Below the pieces are notes generated by a model. The model saw only the letters and a list, made by a program, of their open reading frames with translations, was not told the DNA's origin and did not search any database. A DNA stretch of 15,898 nt from NCBI GenBank assembly GCA_029266935.1, contig JAQSVY010000001.1, forward strand, positions 1-15,898, read 5' to 3'. Positions 8,223 to 14,818 of this stretch are shown here, one piece after another; positions within the stretch are counted from its first letter, which is position 1, and each line of letters starts with the position of its first letter. A program made the translations under genes and the position numbers. This stretch comes from Burkholderiales bacterium. GTDB taxonomy: Bacteria; Pseudomonadota; Gammaproteobacteria; Burkholderiales; SG8-39.

Positions 8223-9358
8223 GCGCTGCCGAGGCGCAGGTTCTGGCGGGCCGCATCTGGCCCGCGCGTGATTACACCCGCATCACGCTGGAATCCAAAG
8301 GCGAGATCAAGCACAGCGTCTTTTCCTTGAAGGAACCCGAGCGGCTGGTGCTCGACCTGGAGTTGGGCCAGCTGTCCGTCGCGCTCGCCGAGCTGCACGG
8401 CAAGGTCACCGCGGAGGACCCTTACATCCAGGGACTGCGCGTGGCGCACAACCGGCCGGGGGTGATCCGCGTAGTGATGGACCTCAAGACCGAGGTCGTG
8501 CCCCAGGTGTTCACCCTGAAGCCCATCGGCGAATACGGTCATCGCCTGGTCCTCGACATCTACCCAGCGCTCGCCGTCGACCCGCTGGTGGCGCTCATCG
8601 CGGAATCGCAGAAGAAAGCGAGATCGGACCAGGGCACCGTCGCCCGCCTTGCCACCATCGTCATCGACCCCGGGCACGGCGGCGAGGATCCGGGCGCGAT
8701 CGGCCGCCACGGCTCGCGCGAAAAGGACGTGACGCTCACCGTCGCGCGACGCCTGAAAGCGCTCATCGACGCGGAGCCCAACATGCGCGCGCTCCTCACG
8801 CGCGACGGCGACTTCTACCTGCCGCTGCAGGCGCGCGTTGAGAAGGCGCGCAGGGTGCGCGCGGATCTCTTCGTCTCCATCCACGCCGACGCCTTCGTCC
8901 GCCCGCACGCGCGTGGGTCTTCGGTGTTCGCGCTCTCGGAGCGCCGCGCCACTTCGGAGGCCGCGCAGTGGCTGGCGAAGAAGGAGAACGAGGCCGACCT
9001 GGTCGGCGGGGTCAACCTCGACGTCAAGGACCGCTACCTCGCACAGACCCTGCTCGATCTCTCCCAGACGGCGACCATCGACCACAGCCTGCGCCTCGGC
9101 AGCTCGGTGCTGCGGCGCCTCGAAACGGTCAACACGCTGCACAAGCCCCGCGTAGAGCAAGCGAGCTTCGCCGTCCTCAAGGCGCCCGACGTACCCTCGA
9201 TCCTCGTGGAGACCGCCTTCATCTCCAATCCACAGGAGGAAAGGCGCCTCAACGACGAGTCCTACCAGCACAAGCTCGCGAAGGCGCTGCTCGAAGGCAT
9301 CCGCGACTACATCGCCAAGCACCCTCCGCGCCCCGCCTCACCGCTCGCTCTGAACTGA
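8021..9358 (+). CDS. amiC: N-acetylmuramoyl-L-alanine amidase, AMIN + Amidase_3 (AmiC-type)
   Basis: Exported zinc amidase that cleaves the amide bond between muramic acid and the stem peptide, splitting septal murein during division. An export h-region lies at about 57-70 with AEA as a likely cleavage site before Q73. The AMIN domain covers about 74-185. The Amidase_3 domain is about 210-432, with zinc ligands H219 (DPGHGGEDPG), E234 (SREKD) and H288 (SIHADA) and catalytic E397 (VETAFISN). From the ATG at 8021 the protein has 445 residues but an unusually long, Arg/Gly-rich 56-residue n-region overlapping tsaE by 202 nt. GTG at 8078 is the next normal start; none lies nearer the h-region. 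No twin-arginine pair stands directly before the h-region. The function is sure and the start is not. Confidence 0.93.
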   Translation: MAQLRFPRILQSGFGLHRRVARAGCARSGAAGSRADAGIRGRGAPGPHRSAHAGGRLLALLAAVFLVGAAEAQVLAGRIWPARDYTRITLESKGEIKHSVFSLKEPERLVLDLELGQLSVALAELHGKVTAEDPYIQGLRVAHNRPGVIRVVMDLKTEVVPQVFTLKPIGEYGHRLVLDIYPALAVDPLVALIAESQKKARSDQGTVARLATIVIDPGHGGEDPGAIGRHGSREKDVTLTVARRLKALIDAEPNMRALLTRDGDFYLPLQARVEKARRVRADLFVSIHADAFVRPHARGSSVFALSERRATSEAAQWLAKKENEADLVGGVNLDVKDRYLAQTLLDLSQTATIDHSLRLGSSVLRRLETVNTLHKPRVEQASFAVLKAPDVPSILVETAFISNPQEERRLNDESYQHKLAKALLEGIRDYIAKHPPRPASPLALN

Positions 9359-9370
9359 CAGCTTTCGTAA

Positions 9371-9396
9371 AGGTGCGTGACCTTCGTCACGGACCT
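9371..9396. other. Strong stem-loop downstream of amiC
   Basis: CGTGAC (9376-9381) and GTCACG (9386-9391) pair around a CTTC loop. After one G/G mismatch four more pairs form (9371-9374 with 9393-9396), giving an 11-bp arm with one mismatch. No T-run follows directly. It starts 12 bp after the amiC stop and may protect the amiC mRNA 3' end or act with the T-run at 9444. Confidence 0.5.
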
Positions 9397-9422
9397 GACC
9401 TGCCACGCGTGCATAGTGCACA

Positions 9423-9449
9423 CCCGGCCAGTGCGGTACGGGCTTTTTT
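9423..9449 (+). terminator. Possible intrinsic terminator after amiC
   Basis: CCCG (9423-9426) can pair with CGGG (9439-9442) across a 12-nt loop, followed by C and six T residues (9444-9449). The stem is short, so this is weak alone. Its place between amiC and an unrelated secreted-protein gene makes termination plausible. Confidence 0.35.
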
Positions 9450-9522
9450 CATCGACGGGGTTTGGCGCGCATAGCTAAATGGAGCCGCAGAACGAACGTC
9501 GCACATAAGCGACAGAATGAAT

Positions 9523-9528
9523 AAGAGG
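9523..9528 (+). promoter_or_regulatory. Shine-Dalgarno of the secreted-protein gene
   Basis: AAGAGG stands 5 nt before the ATG at 9534. A small inverted repeat GTCGC/GCGAC (9498-9502 and 9509-9513) lies just upstream and could form a leader hairpin. No convincing -35/-10 pair was found in 9359-9522. Confidence 0.65.
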
Positions 9529-9533
9529 CAACC

Positions 9534-10484
9534 ATGAAAAAGCAAACCGCGCTTCGTCGCAGTTTGTTGGCAGCAGCCCTAACGGGGGTAATTGCATTTA
9601 GCGGCCCAGCTCTGGCGATCGAGATAAATGAGGTCGAGCCGAACTCGGGGGCGTTCGTTGTGAACGCCTTGCAAGTCTCGCAGGTGCTATCCGAGCCTGG
9701 CGACCTTTCAGTCGCAACCCAAGGCGCGACGGTTTACGGAAGGATCGGGCTATCGCCCACAAAGATTGCGCCTGAAGTCGACGTGTATTCGTTTTACGCC
9801 GAAGCCGGCACCATCGTCACCATTCACCTTGAGGCGCCCACCGGTGGTCTGCTGAGCTTCGACCCGATCCTGACTCTCTTCACCCCCAAACCCTCCTCGG
9901 AGAGGAGGGAGATCAGCTTCCCGACGCAGACGAAGGACGCCATCATCGAGAACTATCCTCTCGACATCACCGGAAGCTGGCAGGTGATCGTCAGCCCGCA
10001 TAGGCTCACCTTCATCACCGGTGGTGCGCTAGAAAGCGGCTCAGGCTTCACGGCCGGCCAGAACGGAACCTACAAGCTCGTGATCACGCCGGGCGCGGCG
10101 CCCGTGACGGTGCAGCAGATCAACCTCGCGATCAAGCCGGGCAGCGGCGTCAGCGCCCCGTTGAACCTGAAATCCAAAGGCAATATCCCCGTCGCATTGC
10201 TCTCGTCGGACGAGTTCGATGCCCTGAACGTCGTTGTGGAATCGTTGACATTCGGTGCCACGGGTGATGAGAACAGCCGAAGGAGCTGTGGCAAGGGCGG
10301 CGAAGACGTAAACGGGGACGGTCGCCTCGACTTGGTCTGCCACTTCGACAACCAGCTTGCCCACTTCATCGCTGGAAGTTCCGTGGGTTTCCTGAAAGGC
10401 AAGGTCGTCGATGCGACTGGCACGGAGCGCCCCATCATGGGACGCGGCGACCTGAAAGTGGTACCGACGACGCGCTCGAGGTAG
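9534..10484 (+). CDS. Secreted protein with PPC-like and VNGDGRLDL-type domains, function unknown
   Basis: Not a recognised gene. The 316 residues begin with a clear signal peptide: positive n-region MKKQTALRR, hydrophobic 11-22, and ALA at 26-28 before cleavage. The mature N-terminal part (about 30-187) looks like a bacterial pre-peptidase C-terminal (PPC) beta-domain: NEVEPNSG (32-39), a VYGRIG strand, VDVYSFYAEAGTIVTIHLEA (82-101), then FDPILTLFTP (109-118). The second part (about 196-311) matches a repeat type I know from secreted environmental proteins: INLAIKPGS, LNLKSKGNIPVALLSS, then EDVNGDGRLDLVCHF (257-271) with a D-x-N-x-D-x-R-x-D calcium-loop look. C252 and C269 flank that loop and may form a disulfide. 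No catalytic domain, PEP-CTERM or other sorting tail is seen. It has its own ribosome binding site and terminator, so it is probably monocistronic. Confidence 0.85.
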   Translation: MKKQTALRRSLLAAALTGVIAFSGPALAIEINEVEPNSGAFVVNALQVSQVLSEPGDLSVATQGATVYGRIGLSPTKIAPEVDVYSFYAEAGTIVTIHLEAPTGGLLSFDPILTLFTPKPSSERREISFPTQTKDAIIENYPLDITGSWQVIVSPHRLTFITGGALESGSGFTAGQNGTYKLVITPGAAPVTVQQINLAIKPGSGVSAPLNLKSKGNIPVALLSSDEFDALNVVVESLTFGATGDENSRRSCGKGGEDVNGDGRLDLVCHFDNQLAHFIAGSSVGFLKGKVVDATGTERPIMGRGDLKVVPTTRSR

Positions 10485-10502
10485 CGCTCCCAAGGGAAGG
10501 CA

Positions 10503-10531
10503 GAGAGGCGGCTCCGGCCGCCTCTTTTTTT
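10503..10531 (+). terminator. Rho-independent terminator of the secreted-protein gene
   Basis: GAGGCGGC (10505-10512) and GCCGCCTC (10517-10524) form a perfect 8-bp stem, extended by A10504/T10525, with loop TCCG, followed by seven T (10525-10531). It lies 18 bp after the stop at 10484. On the minus strand no T-run follows, so dedA is not obviously terminated by it. Confidence 0.93.
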
Positions 10532-10535
10532 GGCG

Positions 10536-11189
10536 CTACAGGGCCGTCACGCTGCGCCCGCGGCGCGAACGGAGCCAAGCGAAGAGACCGGGCGAGATTG
10601 ACAGAACGACGATGGCGATGATGACGAGCGTGAGGTTCGCCTTGACGGCCGGGATGTTGCCGAAGAAGTAGCCCGCAAGGCAAAGCGACCCCACCCACAG
10701 CAGCGCGCCGGCGACGCAGAAAGCGAGATAGCGCGCATAGGGCATCGCGCCCAAGCCAGCGACGAAAGGCACGTAGGTGCGCACGATCGGCATGAAGCGC
10801 GCGATGATGATGGTCTTGCCGCCGTGGCGCTCGTAGAACTCGTGAGTGCGGGCGAGGTGGCGTGGGTTGAACCAGCGCGACTGCTCGTAGTGGAAGACCT
10901 TTGGGCCCACCCAGCGGCCGACCCAGTAGTTCACGTTGTCGCCGCAGAGGGCTGCGGCGACCAGCACCGCCATCACCAGGCCGATGTCCATGCCGCCCGC
11001 GGCGGCGAGCGTGCCGACCACGAACAGCAGCGAGTCCCCTGGAAGAAACGGCGTCACCACCAGGCCTGTTTCACAGAACACGATCGCGAAAAGCAGCGCG
11101 TATACCCAGACACCGTGTTGCGCGACGAACGCCGCGAGGTGCACGTCGAGATGCACCGCGAGATCCCACGCCCAGGCAGCGAGCTCCAT
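10536..11189 (-). CDS. DedA/SNARE-associated family inner-membrane protein
   Basis: Polytopic inner-membrane protein of 217 residues. DedA proteins are known to take part in membrane homeostasis and lipid-carrier recycling; the specific substrate here cannot be told. Family motifs are present: FCETG (38-42) with acidic E40, FLPGDSLLF (48-56) with D52, GDNVNYWVGRWVG (83-95), and RFMPIVRTYVPFVAG (131-145) with R131 and R137, the positions reported essential in E. coli YqjA/YghB. C-terminal helices lie at about 156-175 and 185-205. The ATG at 11189 is preceded by TAGAAT and 7 nt but no Shine-Dalgarno. The open frame runs on upstream antisense to mutL, which is a shadow. The 5' end abuts mutL head to head. 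Confidence 0.92.
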   Translation of the reverse strand: MELAAWAWDLAVHLDVHLAAFVAQHGVWVYALLFAIVFCETGLVVTPFLPGDSLLFVVGTLAAAGGMDIGLVMAVLVAAALCGDNVNYWVGRWVGPKVFHYEQSRWFNPRHLARTHEFYERHGGKTIIIARFMPIVRTYVPFVAGLGAMPYARYLAFCVAGALLWVGSLCLAGYFFGNIPAVKANLTLVIIAIVVLSISPGLFAWLRSRRGRSVTAL

Positions 11190-11196
11190 GGGCGGG

Positions 11197-11208
11197 ATTC
11201 TATATACT
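11197..11208. promoter_or_regulatory. Back-to-back -10-like hexamers between dedA and mutL
   Basis: TAGAAT on the minus strand (11202-11197) lies 7 nt before the dedA ATG; TATACT on the plus strand (11203-11208) lies 6 nt before the mutL GTG at 11215. Both match TATAAT at 5 of 6 positions and they are adjacent without a gap. Neither has a recognisable -35. They could drive two divergent leaderless transcripts. Confidence 0.35.
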
Positions 11209-11214
11209 CTTCCC

Positions 11215-12897
11215 GTGCCGGCGATTCGCGTCCTACCCGAGCTGCTCGTGAGCCAGATAGCGGCGGGCGAGGTCGTGGAGCGGCCCGCCTCGGTGCTGAA
11301 GGAACTGCTCGAGAACAGCCTCGACGCCGGGGCACGGGCGATCTCGGTAACCCTCGACGAAGGCGGCGCGCGGCGCATCCAGGTCGAGGACGACGGCGAG
11401 GGCATCGCGCGCGAGCACCTGCCGCTCGCCCTCGCGCGGCACGCCACCAGCAAGATCGGCAGCCTCGAAGACCTCGAGGCGGTCGCCACCATGGGCTTCC
11501 GCGGCGAGGCGCTCGCCTCGATCGCCTCGGTGTCGCGCCTGACGCTCGCCTCCCGCACGCGCGGGGCGCCGCATGGCAGCGTGATCCGCGCCGAAGGCGC
11601 ACGCGCCGCCGAGCCCGAGCCGGCCGCGCGCGCCCCCGGTACGACGGTCGAGGTGGCCGAGCTCTACTTCAACACACCGGCGCGCCGTAAGTTCCTGCGC
11701 AGCGAGGCCACCGAGTTCGGCCATTGCGACGAGGCATTCACGCGCATCGCCTTGGCATGGCCGCAGGTCGCCTTCTCGCTCCAGCACAACGGCCGCGTCA
11801 GCCGCCATCTGCGGCCGCAGACCGCGGCCGAGCGCGCCGCGGCGCTGCTGGGTGAAGCATTTTCCAATCGATGCATCCCCGTGGAAGCAAGCGGCGGGGT
11901 ATTGATGCTCACCGGGCTTGCCGGCCTGCCGCAGGCCGCCACGCCCCGCGCCGATACGCAATACTTCTTCGTGAACGGACGCTTCGTACGCGATCGGCTC
12001 CTCGCGCACGCCGCGCGCGAGGCCTACTCGGAGCTGCTGCACGGCGAGCGCCAGCCGGCGTACGTGTTCTTCCTCGAGCTTGACCCGCGCGGCGTCGACG
12101 TCAACGTGCATCCCGCCAAGACCGAAGTTCGCTTCCGCGACGCGCGCGCCGTGCACCAGTTTGTGCTGCACGCGCTGCGCCGCGCGCTCTCGCAGAGCGC
12201 CGCCGAGGCGCCGGTGAGCTACGCCTCGGTGTCGATGTCTGGTTCTCTACTTCAGGCTGGCCTAGCACTGGCCCAGCCTGCGCCGGCTTACCAACCGCTG
12301 CTCGAAGACAGGCCGCGCCCGCTCGGCCACGCCCTGGGGCAACTGCACGGCGTCTACATCCTGGCGCAGAACGAGGCCGGGCTGGTCCTCGTCGATATGC
12401 ATGCCGCGCATGAGCGCATCCTCATGGAGAAGCTCAAGCTTGGGCTCGACGCGGGCGAGGTGGCGCGCCAGCGGCTGCTGGTGCCCGCGGTGCTCGCCGT
12501 GGATGCGCTCGATACCGCAGCAGCCGAGGAGAACCGCGACAGCTTGCTGCGCCTGGGGCTGGAGACGACCGTATCGGGGCCAAACGAGCTCACCGTAAGC
12601 GCGGCACCTGCGCTGCTCGCCGGTGGCGACATCCCCGGCCTGGCGCGCAACGTGCTGCGCGAGATGCGTGAGTACGGCGCGAGCCAGGTACTGGAGAGCC
12701 GACAGAACGAGCTCTTCGCCAGCATGGCCTGCCATGCCGCGGTGCGCGCCAACCGCGCGCTCAGCCTCGCGGAAATGGACGCGCTGCTGCGCGAGATGGA
12801 GGAGACCGAACGCTCTGGGAGCTGCAACCACGGCCGCCCGACCTGGTACCAGCTCAGCCTCGCCGACCTCGATCGGCTGTTCCTGCGCGGGCGTTGA
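11215..12897 (+). CDS. mutL: DNA mismatch repair protein MutL
   Basis: Mismatch-repair ATPase and coordinator acting with MutS. From GTG at 11215 it has 560 residues. The GHKL ATPase domain shows QIAAGEVVERPASVLKEL (14-31) with catalytic E30, ENSLDAGA (33-40), DDGEGI (59-64) and TMGFRGEALASI (92-103); the transducer domain includes VNGRFVRD (253-260) and DVNVHPAKTEVRF (295-307). The C-terminal domain keeps the endonuclease motif DMHAAHERILME (394-405, the DQHA-x2-E-x4-E form with M for Q), ACHAAVRA (505-512) and CNHGRPTW (537-544), so nicking activity is likely, as in MutH-less bacteria. The start is uncertain: GTG 11215 matches the family N-terminus, but an in-frame ATG at 11188 would add 9 residues and share CATG with dedA. 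The stop overlaps the SDR start (TGATG). Confidence 0.95.
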   Translation: MPAIRVLPELLVSQIAAGEVVERPASVLKELLENSLDAGARAISVTLDEGGARRIQVEDDGEGIAREHLPLALARHATSKIGSLEDLEAVATMGFRGEALASIASVSRLTLASRTRGAPHGSVIRAEGARAAEPEPAARAPGTTVEVAELYFNTPARRKFLRSEATEFGHCDEAFTRIALAWPQVAFSLQHNGRVSRHLRPQTAAERAAALLGEAFSNRCIPVEASGGVLMLTGLAGLPQAATPRADTQYFFVNGRFVRDRLLAHAAREAYSELLHGERQPAYVFFLELDPRGVDVNVHPAKTEVRFRDARAVHQFVLHALRRALSQSAAEAPVSYASVSMSGSLLQAGLALAQPAPAYQPLLEDRPRPLGHALGQLHGVYILAQNEAGLVLVDMHAAHERILMEKLKLGLDAGEVARQRLLVPAVLAVDALDTAAAEENRDSLLRLGLETTVSGPNELTVSAAPALLAGGDIPGLARNVLREMREYGASQVLESRQNELFASMACHAAVRANRALSLAEMDALLREMEETERSGSCNHGRPTWYQLSLADLDRLFLRGR

Positions 12898-13634
12898 TGG
12901 GCGGCGTGATGATTGTCACGGGCGGCAGCCGCGGCATCGGCGCGGCGACCGCACGCCTCGCGGCGACGCGCGGCTACGCGGTGTGCGTCAACTACCGTCG
13001 CGAGCGCGATGCTGCCGAGCGGCTGGCGAAGGAAATCGGTGCAGGCGCCATCGCCGTGGCGGGTGACGTGTCCGACGAGGGCGACGTGCTGCGCCTGTTC
13101 GAAACGGTCGATCGCGAGCTTGGGCCCGTCAGCGCGCTGGTCAACAACGCCGGCATCGTCGATCTGGGTACGCGCGTCGAGGCGCTCACGCCGGCGCGGC
13201 TGCAGCGGATGTTCGCTGTCAACGTCTTCGGCAGCTTTCTCTGCGCGCGCGAGGCCGTTAAGAGAATGTCGCGCAGGCACGGCGGTAAAGGTGGCGTCAT
13301 CGTCAACCTGTCGTCCATCGCCGCCAAGCTCGGTGGCCCGGGCGAATACGTCGACTATGCCGCCGCCAAGGGGGCAATCGACACGTTCACCGTCGGACTG
13401 GCGAAGGAGGTCGGCGATGAGGGGATCCGCGTGAACGCAGTGCGCCCCGGCATCATCCGCACCGAGATTCATCTCTCCAGCGGCGACCCCGGCCGCGTCG
13501 AGCGCATCGGCGCCGCGGCGCCGCTTGGGCGCCCGGGGAAAGCGGAGGAGGTCGCACGTGTGATCCTGTGGCTCGCTTCCGAGGAGTCCTCCTACATGAG
13601 CGGCGCACTAGTCGACGTCTCCGGCGGCCGCTAG
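12897..13634 (+). CDS. SDR-family NAD(P)-dependent oxidoreductase
   Basis: Short-chain dehydrogenase/reductase of 245 residues (classical SDR length). The Rossmann glycine motif is TGGSRGIG (8-15), NNAG is at 83-86, and the catalytic set is N110, S140, Y154 and K158 (YAAAK). The tail VDVSGGR is usual. It resembles FabG- or glucose-1-dehydrogenase-like members, but the substrate is not readable. N32-Y33-R34-R35 after the second strand, rather than an acidic residue, leans towards NADP. The ATG at 12897 overlaps the mutL stop by one base (TGATG), so translation is probably coupled; ATG 12909 is an alternative. It sits between mutL and miaA, which are commonly adjacent, and ends 3 nt before miaA. 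It has no evident link to repair or tRNA modification. Confidence 0.88.
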   Translation: MGGVMIVTGGSRGIGAATARLAATRGYAVCVNYRRERDAAERLAKEIGAGAIAVAGDVSDEGDVLRLFETVDRELGPVSALVNNAGIVDLGTRVEALTPARLQRMFAVNVFGSFLCAREAVKRMSRRHGGKGGVIVNLSSIAAKLGGPGEYVDYAAAKGAIDTFTVGLAKEVGDEGIRVNAVRPGIIRTEIHLSSGDPGRVERIGAAAPLGRPGKAEEVARVILWLASEESSYMSGALVDVSGGR

Positions 13635-13637
13635 CCT

Positions 13638-14564
13638 TTGCCGCGCGCGCTCGTTCTGCTCGGGCCGACCGCGATCGGCAAGTCGAGCCTCGCCGCCGAC
13701 CTCGCCGCCCGGCTGCCGGTGGAGATCGTATCGATGGACTCGGCGCAGGTCTACCGCGGCATGGACATCGGCACTGCCAAGCCGAGCCGCGAGGAGCGCG
13801 CGCGTGTGCCGCACCACCTCATCGACGTGGTCGATCCCGACCAGGCCTACTCGAGCGGGCGCTGGCGCAGCGACGCGATTTGCGCCGCGGCCGACATTCT
13901 GGGCAGGAAACGCGTGCCGCTCTTTGTCGGGGGCACCATGCTCTACTATCGCGCGCTCGTGGGCGGGCTCGATGCGCTGCCGCCAGCCAACGCGGAGATC
14001 CGGGAAAACATAGACGAACAGGCAGCGCTGCGCGGCTGGCCGGCGCTGCACGCCGAACTCGCCCAGGTCGACCCGCGCTCGGCGCAGCGCATCGCGCCCA
14101 ACGATTCGCAGCGCATCCAGCGCGCGCTCGAGGTATGGCGCCTCACCGGCAAGCCGCTCTCCGCGCTGCACGGCGCCGCAAAGAGTGAGCTCCCATTCCG
14201 CGTCAAGGCGTTCGCGCTCGTGCCACGCGATCGCGCCGAGCTGCACCGGCGCATCGCGGCGCGCTTCGCGGGCATGCTGCAGGCGGGCCTGATCGATGAG
14301 GTCAAGACCCTCAGGAGGAAATATCGGCTGACGCCAGCGATGCCGAGCATGCGCGCCGCCGGCTACCGGCAGGTCTGGCAGTACCTCGAGCGCGAGATCG
14401 ACGCGGCAGCGCTCACCGAGCACGCTGTCGCCGCCACCCGCCAGCTTGCCAAGCGCCAGCTCACCTGGCTACGCGGCTTCGAGGATGTCGAGAACATCGG
14501 CGTCTCGCCGACCGGGGTGGACTCCGAGGCGCTGGCGAGCCGCATCGCTCACTCGTTCTTGTAG
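13638..14564 (+). CDS. miaA: tRNA dimethylallyltransferase MiaA
   Basis: Transfers the dimethylallyl group of DMAPP to N6 of A37 in tRNAs reading UNN codons, making i6A. DMAPP comes from the MEP pathway that dxs begins. It has 308 residues, normal for the family. GPTAIGKS (9-16) is the P-loop; DSAQVYRGMDIGTAKP (34-49) and VGGTMLYYRAL (97-107) form the tRNA/DMAPP active site with T100; NDSQRIQRALEV (155-166) and AGYRQ (241-245) are conserved, and RQLAKRQLTWLR (268-279) closes the domain. The start is TTG at 13638, three bases after the SDR stop, with no Shine-Dalgarno; no ATG lies near, and the N-terminus PRALVLLGPTA leaves no room for a later start. The 3' end overlaps the convergent small membrane gene by 16 bp. 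Confidence 0.95.
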   Translation: MPRALVLLGPTAIGKSSLAADLAARLPVEIVSMDSAQVYRGMDIGTAKPSREERARVPHHLIDVVDPDQAYSSGRWRSDAICAAADILGRKRVPLFVGGTMLYYRALVGGLDALPPANAEIRENIDEQAALRGWPALHAELAQVDPRSAQRIAPNDSQRIQRALEVWRLTGKPLSALHGAAKSELPFRVKAFALVPRDRAELHRRIAARFAGMLQAGLIDEVKTLRRKYRLTPAMPSMRAAGYRQVWQYLEREIDAAALTEHAVAATRQLAKRQLTWLRGFEDVENIGVSPTGVDSEALASRIAHSFL

Positions 14565-14773
14565 ATGCCGCGCGCGTTGAGCGCGGCGAGGAAGAACTGC
14601 AGCGCCACTAGGGCATACGCGCTGTCGTGCAAGCCCCACGCCACCCACAGCACGTTGCCGGCGAGAAAGCACCAGAAGCCCAGCGCACGCCGGTGCGCTG
14701 AACGCGAGCCCACCAGCCACGCCGCGACGACGGTAACCGCCATCGCGGGCCATTGCAGAAGATCGAGCCACAT
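14549..14773 (-). CDS. Small three-helix membrane protein, function unknown
   Basis: 74 residues from the ATG at 14773, with three predicted membrane helices (about 7-23, 30-47 and 51-68) and a charged C-terminus (ARGIYKNE). MWLDLLQWPAM, GFWCFLAGNVLWVAWGLHD and LALNARG-like segments resemble a conserved proteobacterial small-membrane-protein family that I recall without a name or function. An in-frame ATG at 14794 would add MRGSERY but fits less well. It is convergent with miaA (16-bp overlap) and divergent from the 6-phosphogluconate dehydrogenase gene across 45 bp. The hydrophobic pattern and the family-like motifs support it as real rather than a shadow of miaA's downstream DNA. Confidence 0.75.
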   Translation of the reverse strand: MWLDLLQWPAMAVTVVAAWLVGSRSAHRRALGFWCFLAGNVLWVAWGLHDSAYALVALQFFLAALNARGIYKNE

Positions 14774-14808
14774 GTAACGCTCAGACCCTCGCATCGAGGC
14801 ACTCGTTC

Positions 14809-14813
14809 AGGAG
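14809..14813 (+). promoter_or_regulatory. Shine-Dalgarno of gnd
   Basis: AGGAG stands 5 nt before the ATG at 14819 and fixes the start of the dehydrogenase; the frame is open further upstream to 14753. A short dyad CCTCG-CAT-CGAGG (14787-14799) lies just before it. Confidence 0.8.
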
Positions 14814-14818
14814 CGGAC

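Noticed and set aside
7985..9322. 445-residue minus-strand frame opposite amiC
   Set aside because: AmiC has complete catalytic motifs; the opposite frame has none and is a shadow.
9465..9490. Possible sigma54 promoter (TTGGCGCG...) before the secreted-protein gene
   Set aside because: The GG-to-GC spacing is two bases too short and the -12 element is absent.
10536..11558. 340-residue DedA with a long N-terminal extension
   Set aside because: The extension is antisense to mutL and does not look like DedA; the start at 11189 fits.
11233..12171. Minus-strand frame opposite mutL
   Set aside because: No motifs; lies wholly within well-supported mutL sequence.
14570..14590. GC-rich inverted repeat just after miaA as a terminator
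   Set aside because: It has no T-run and is explained as coding sequence of the convergent small membrane protein.
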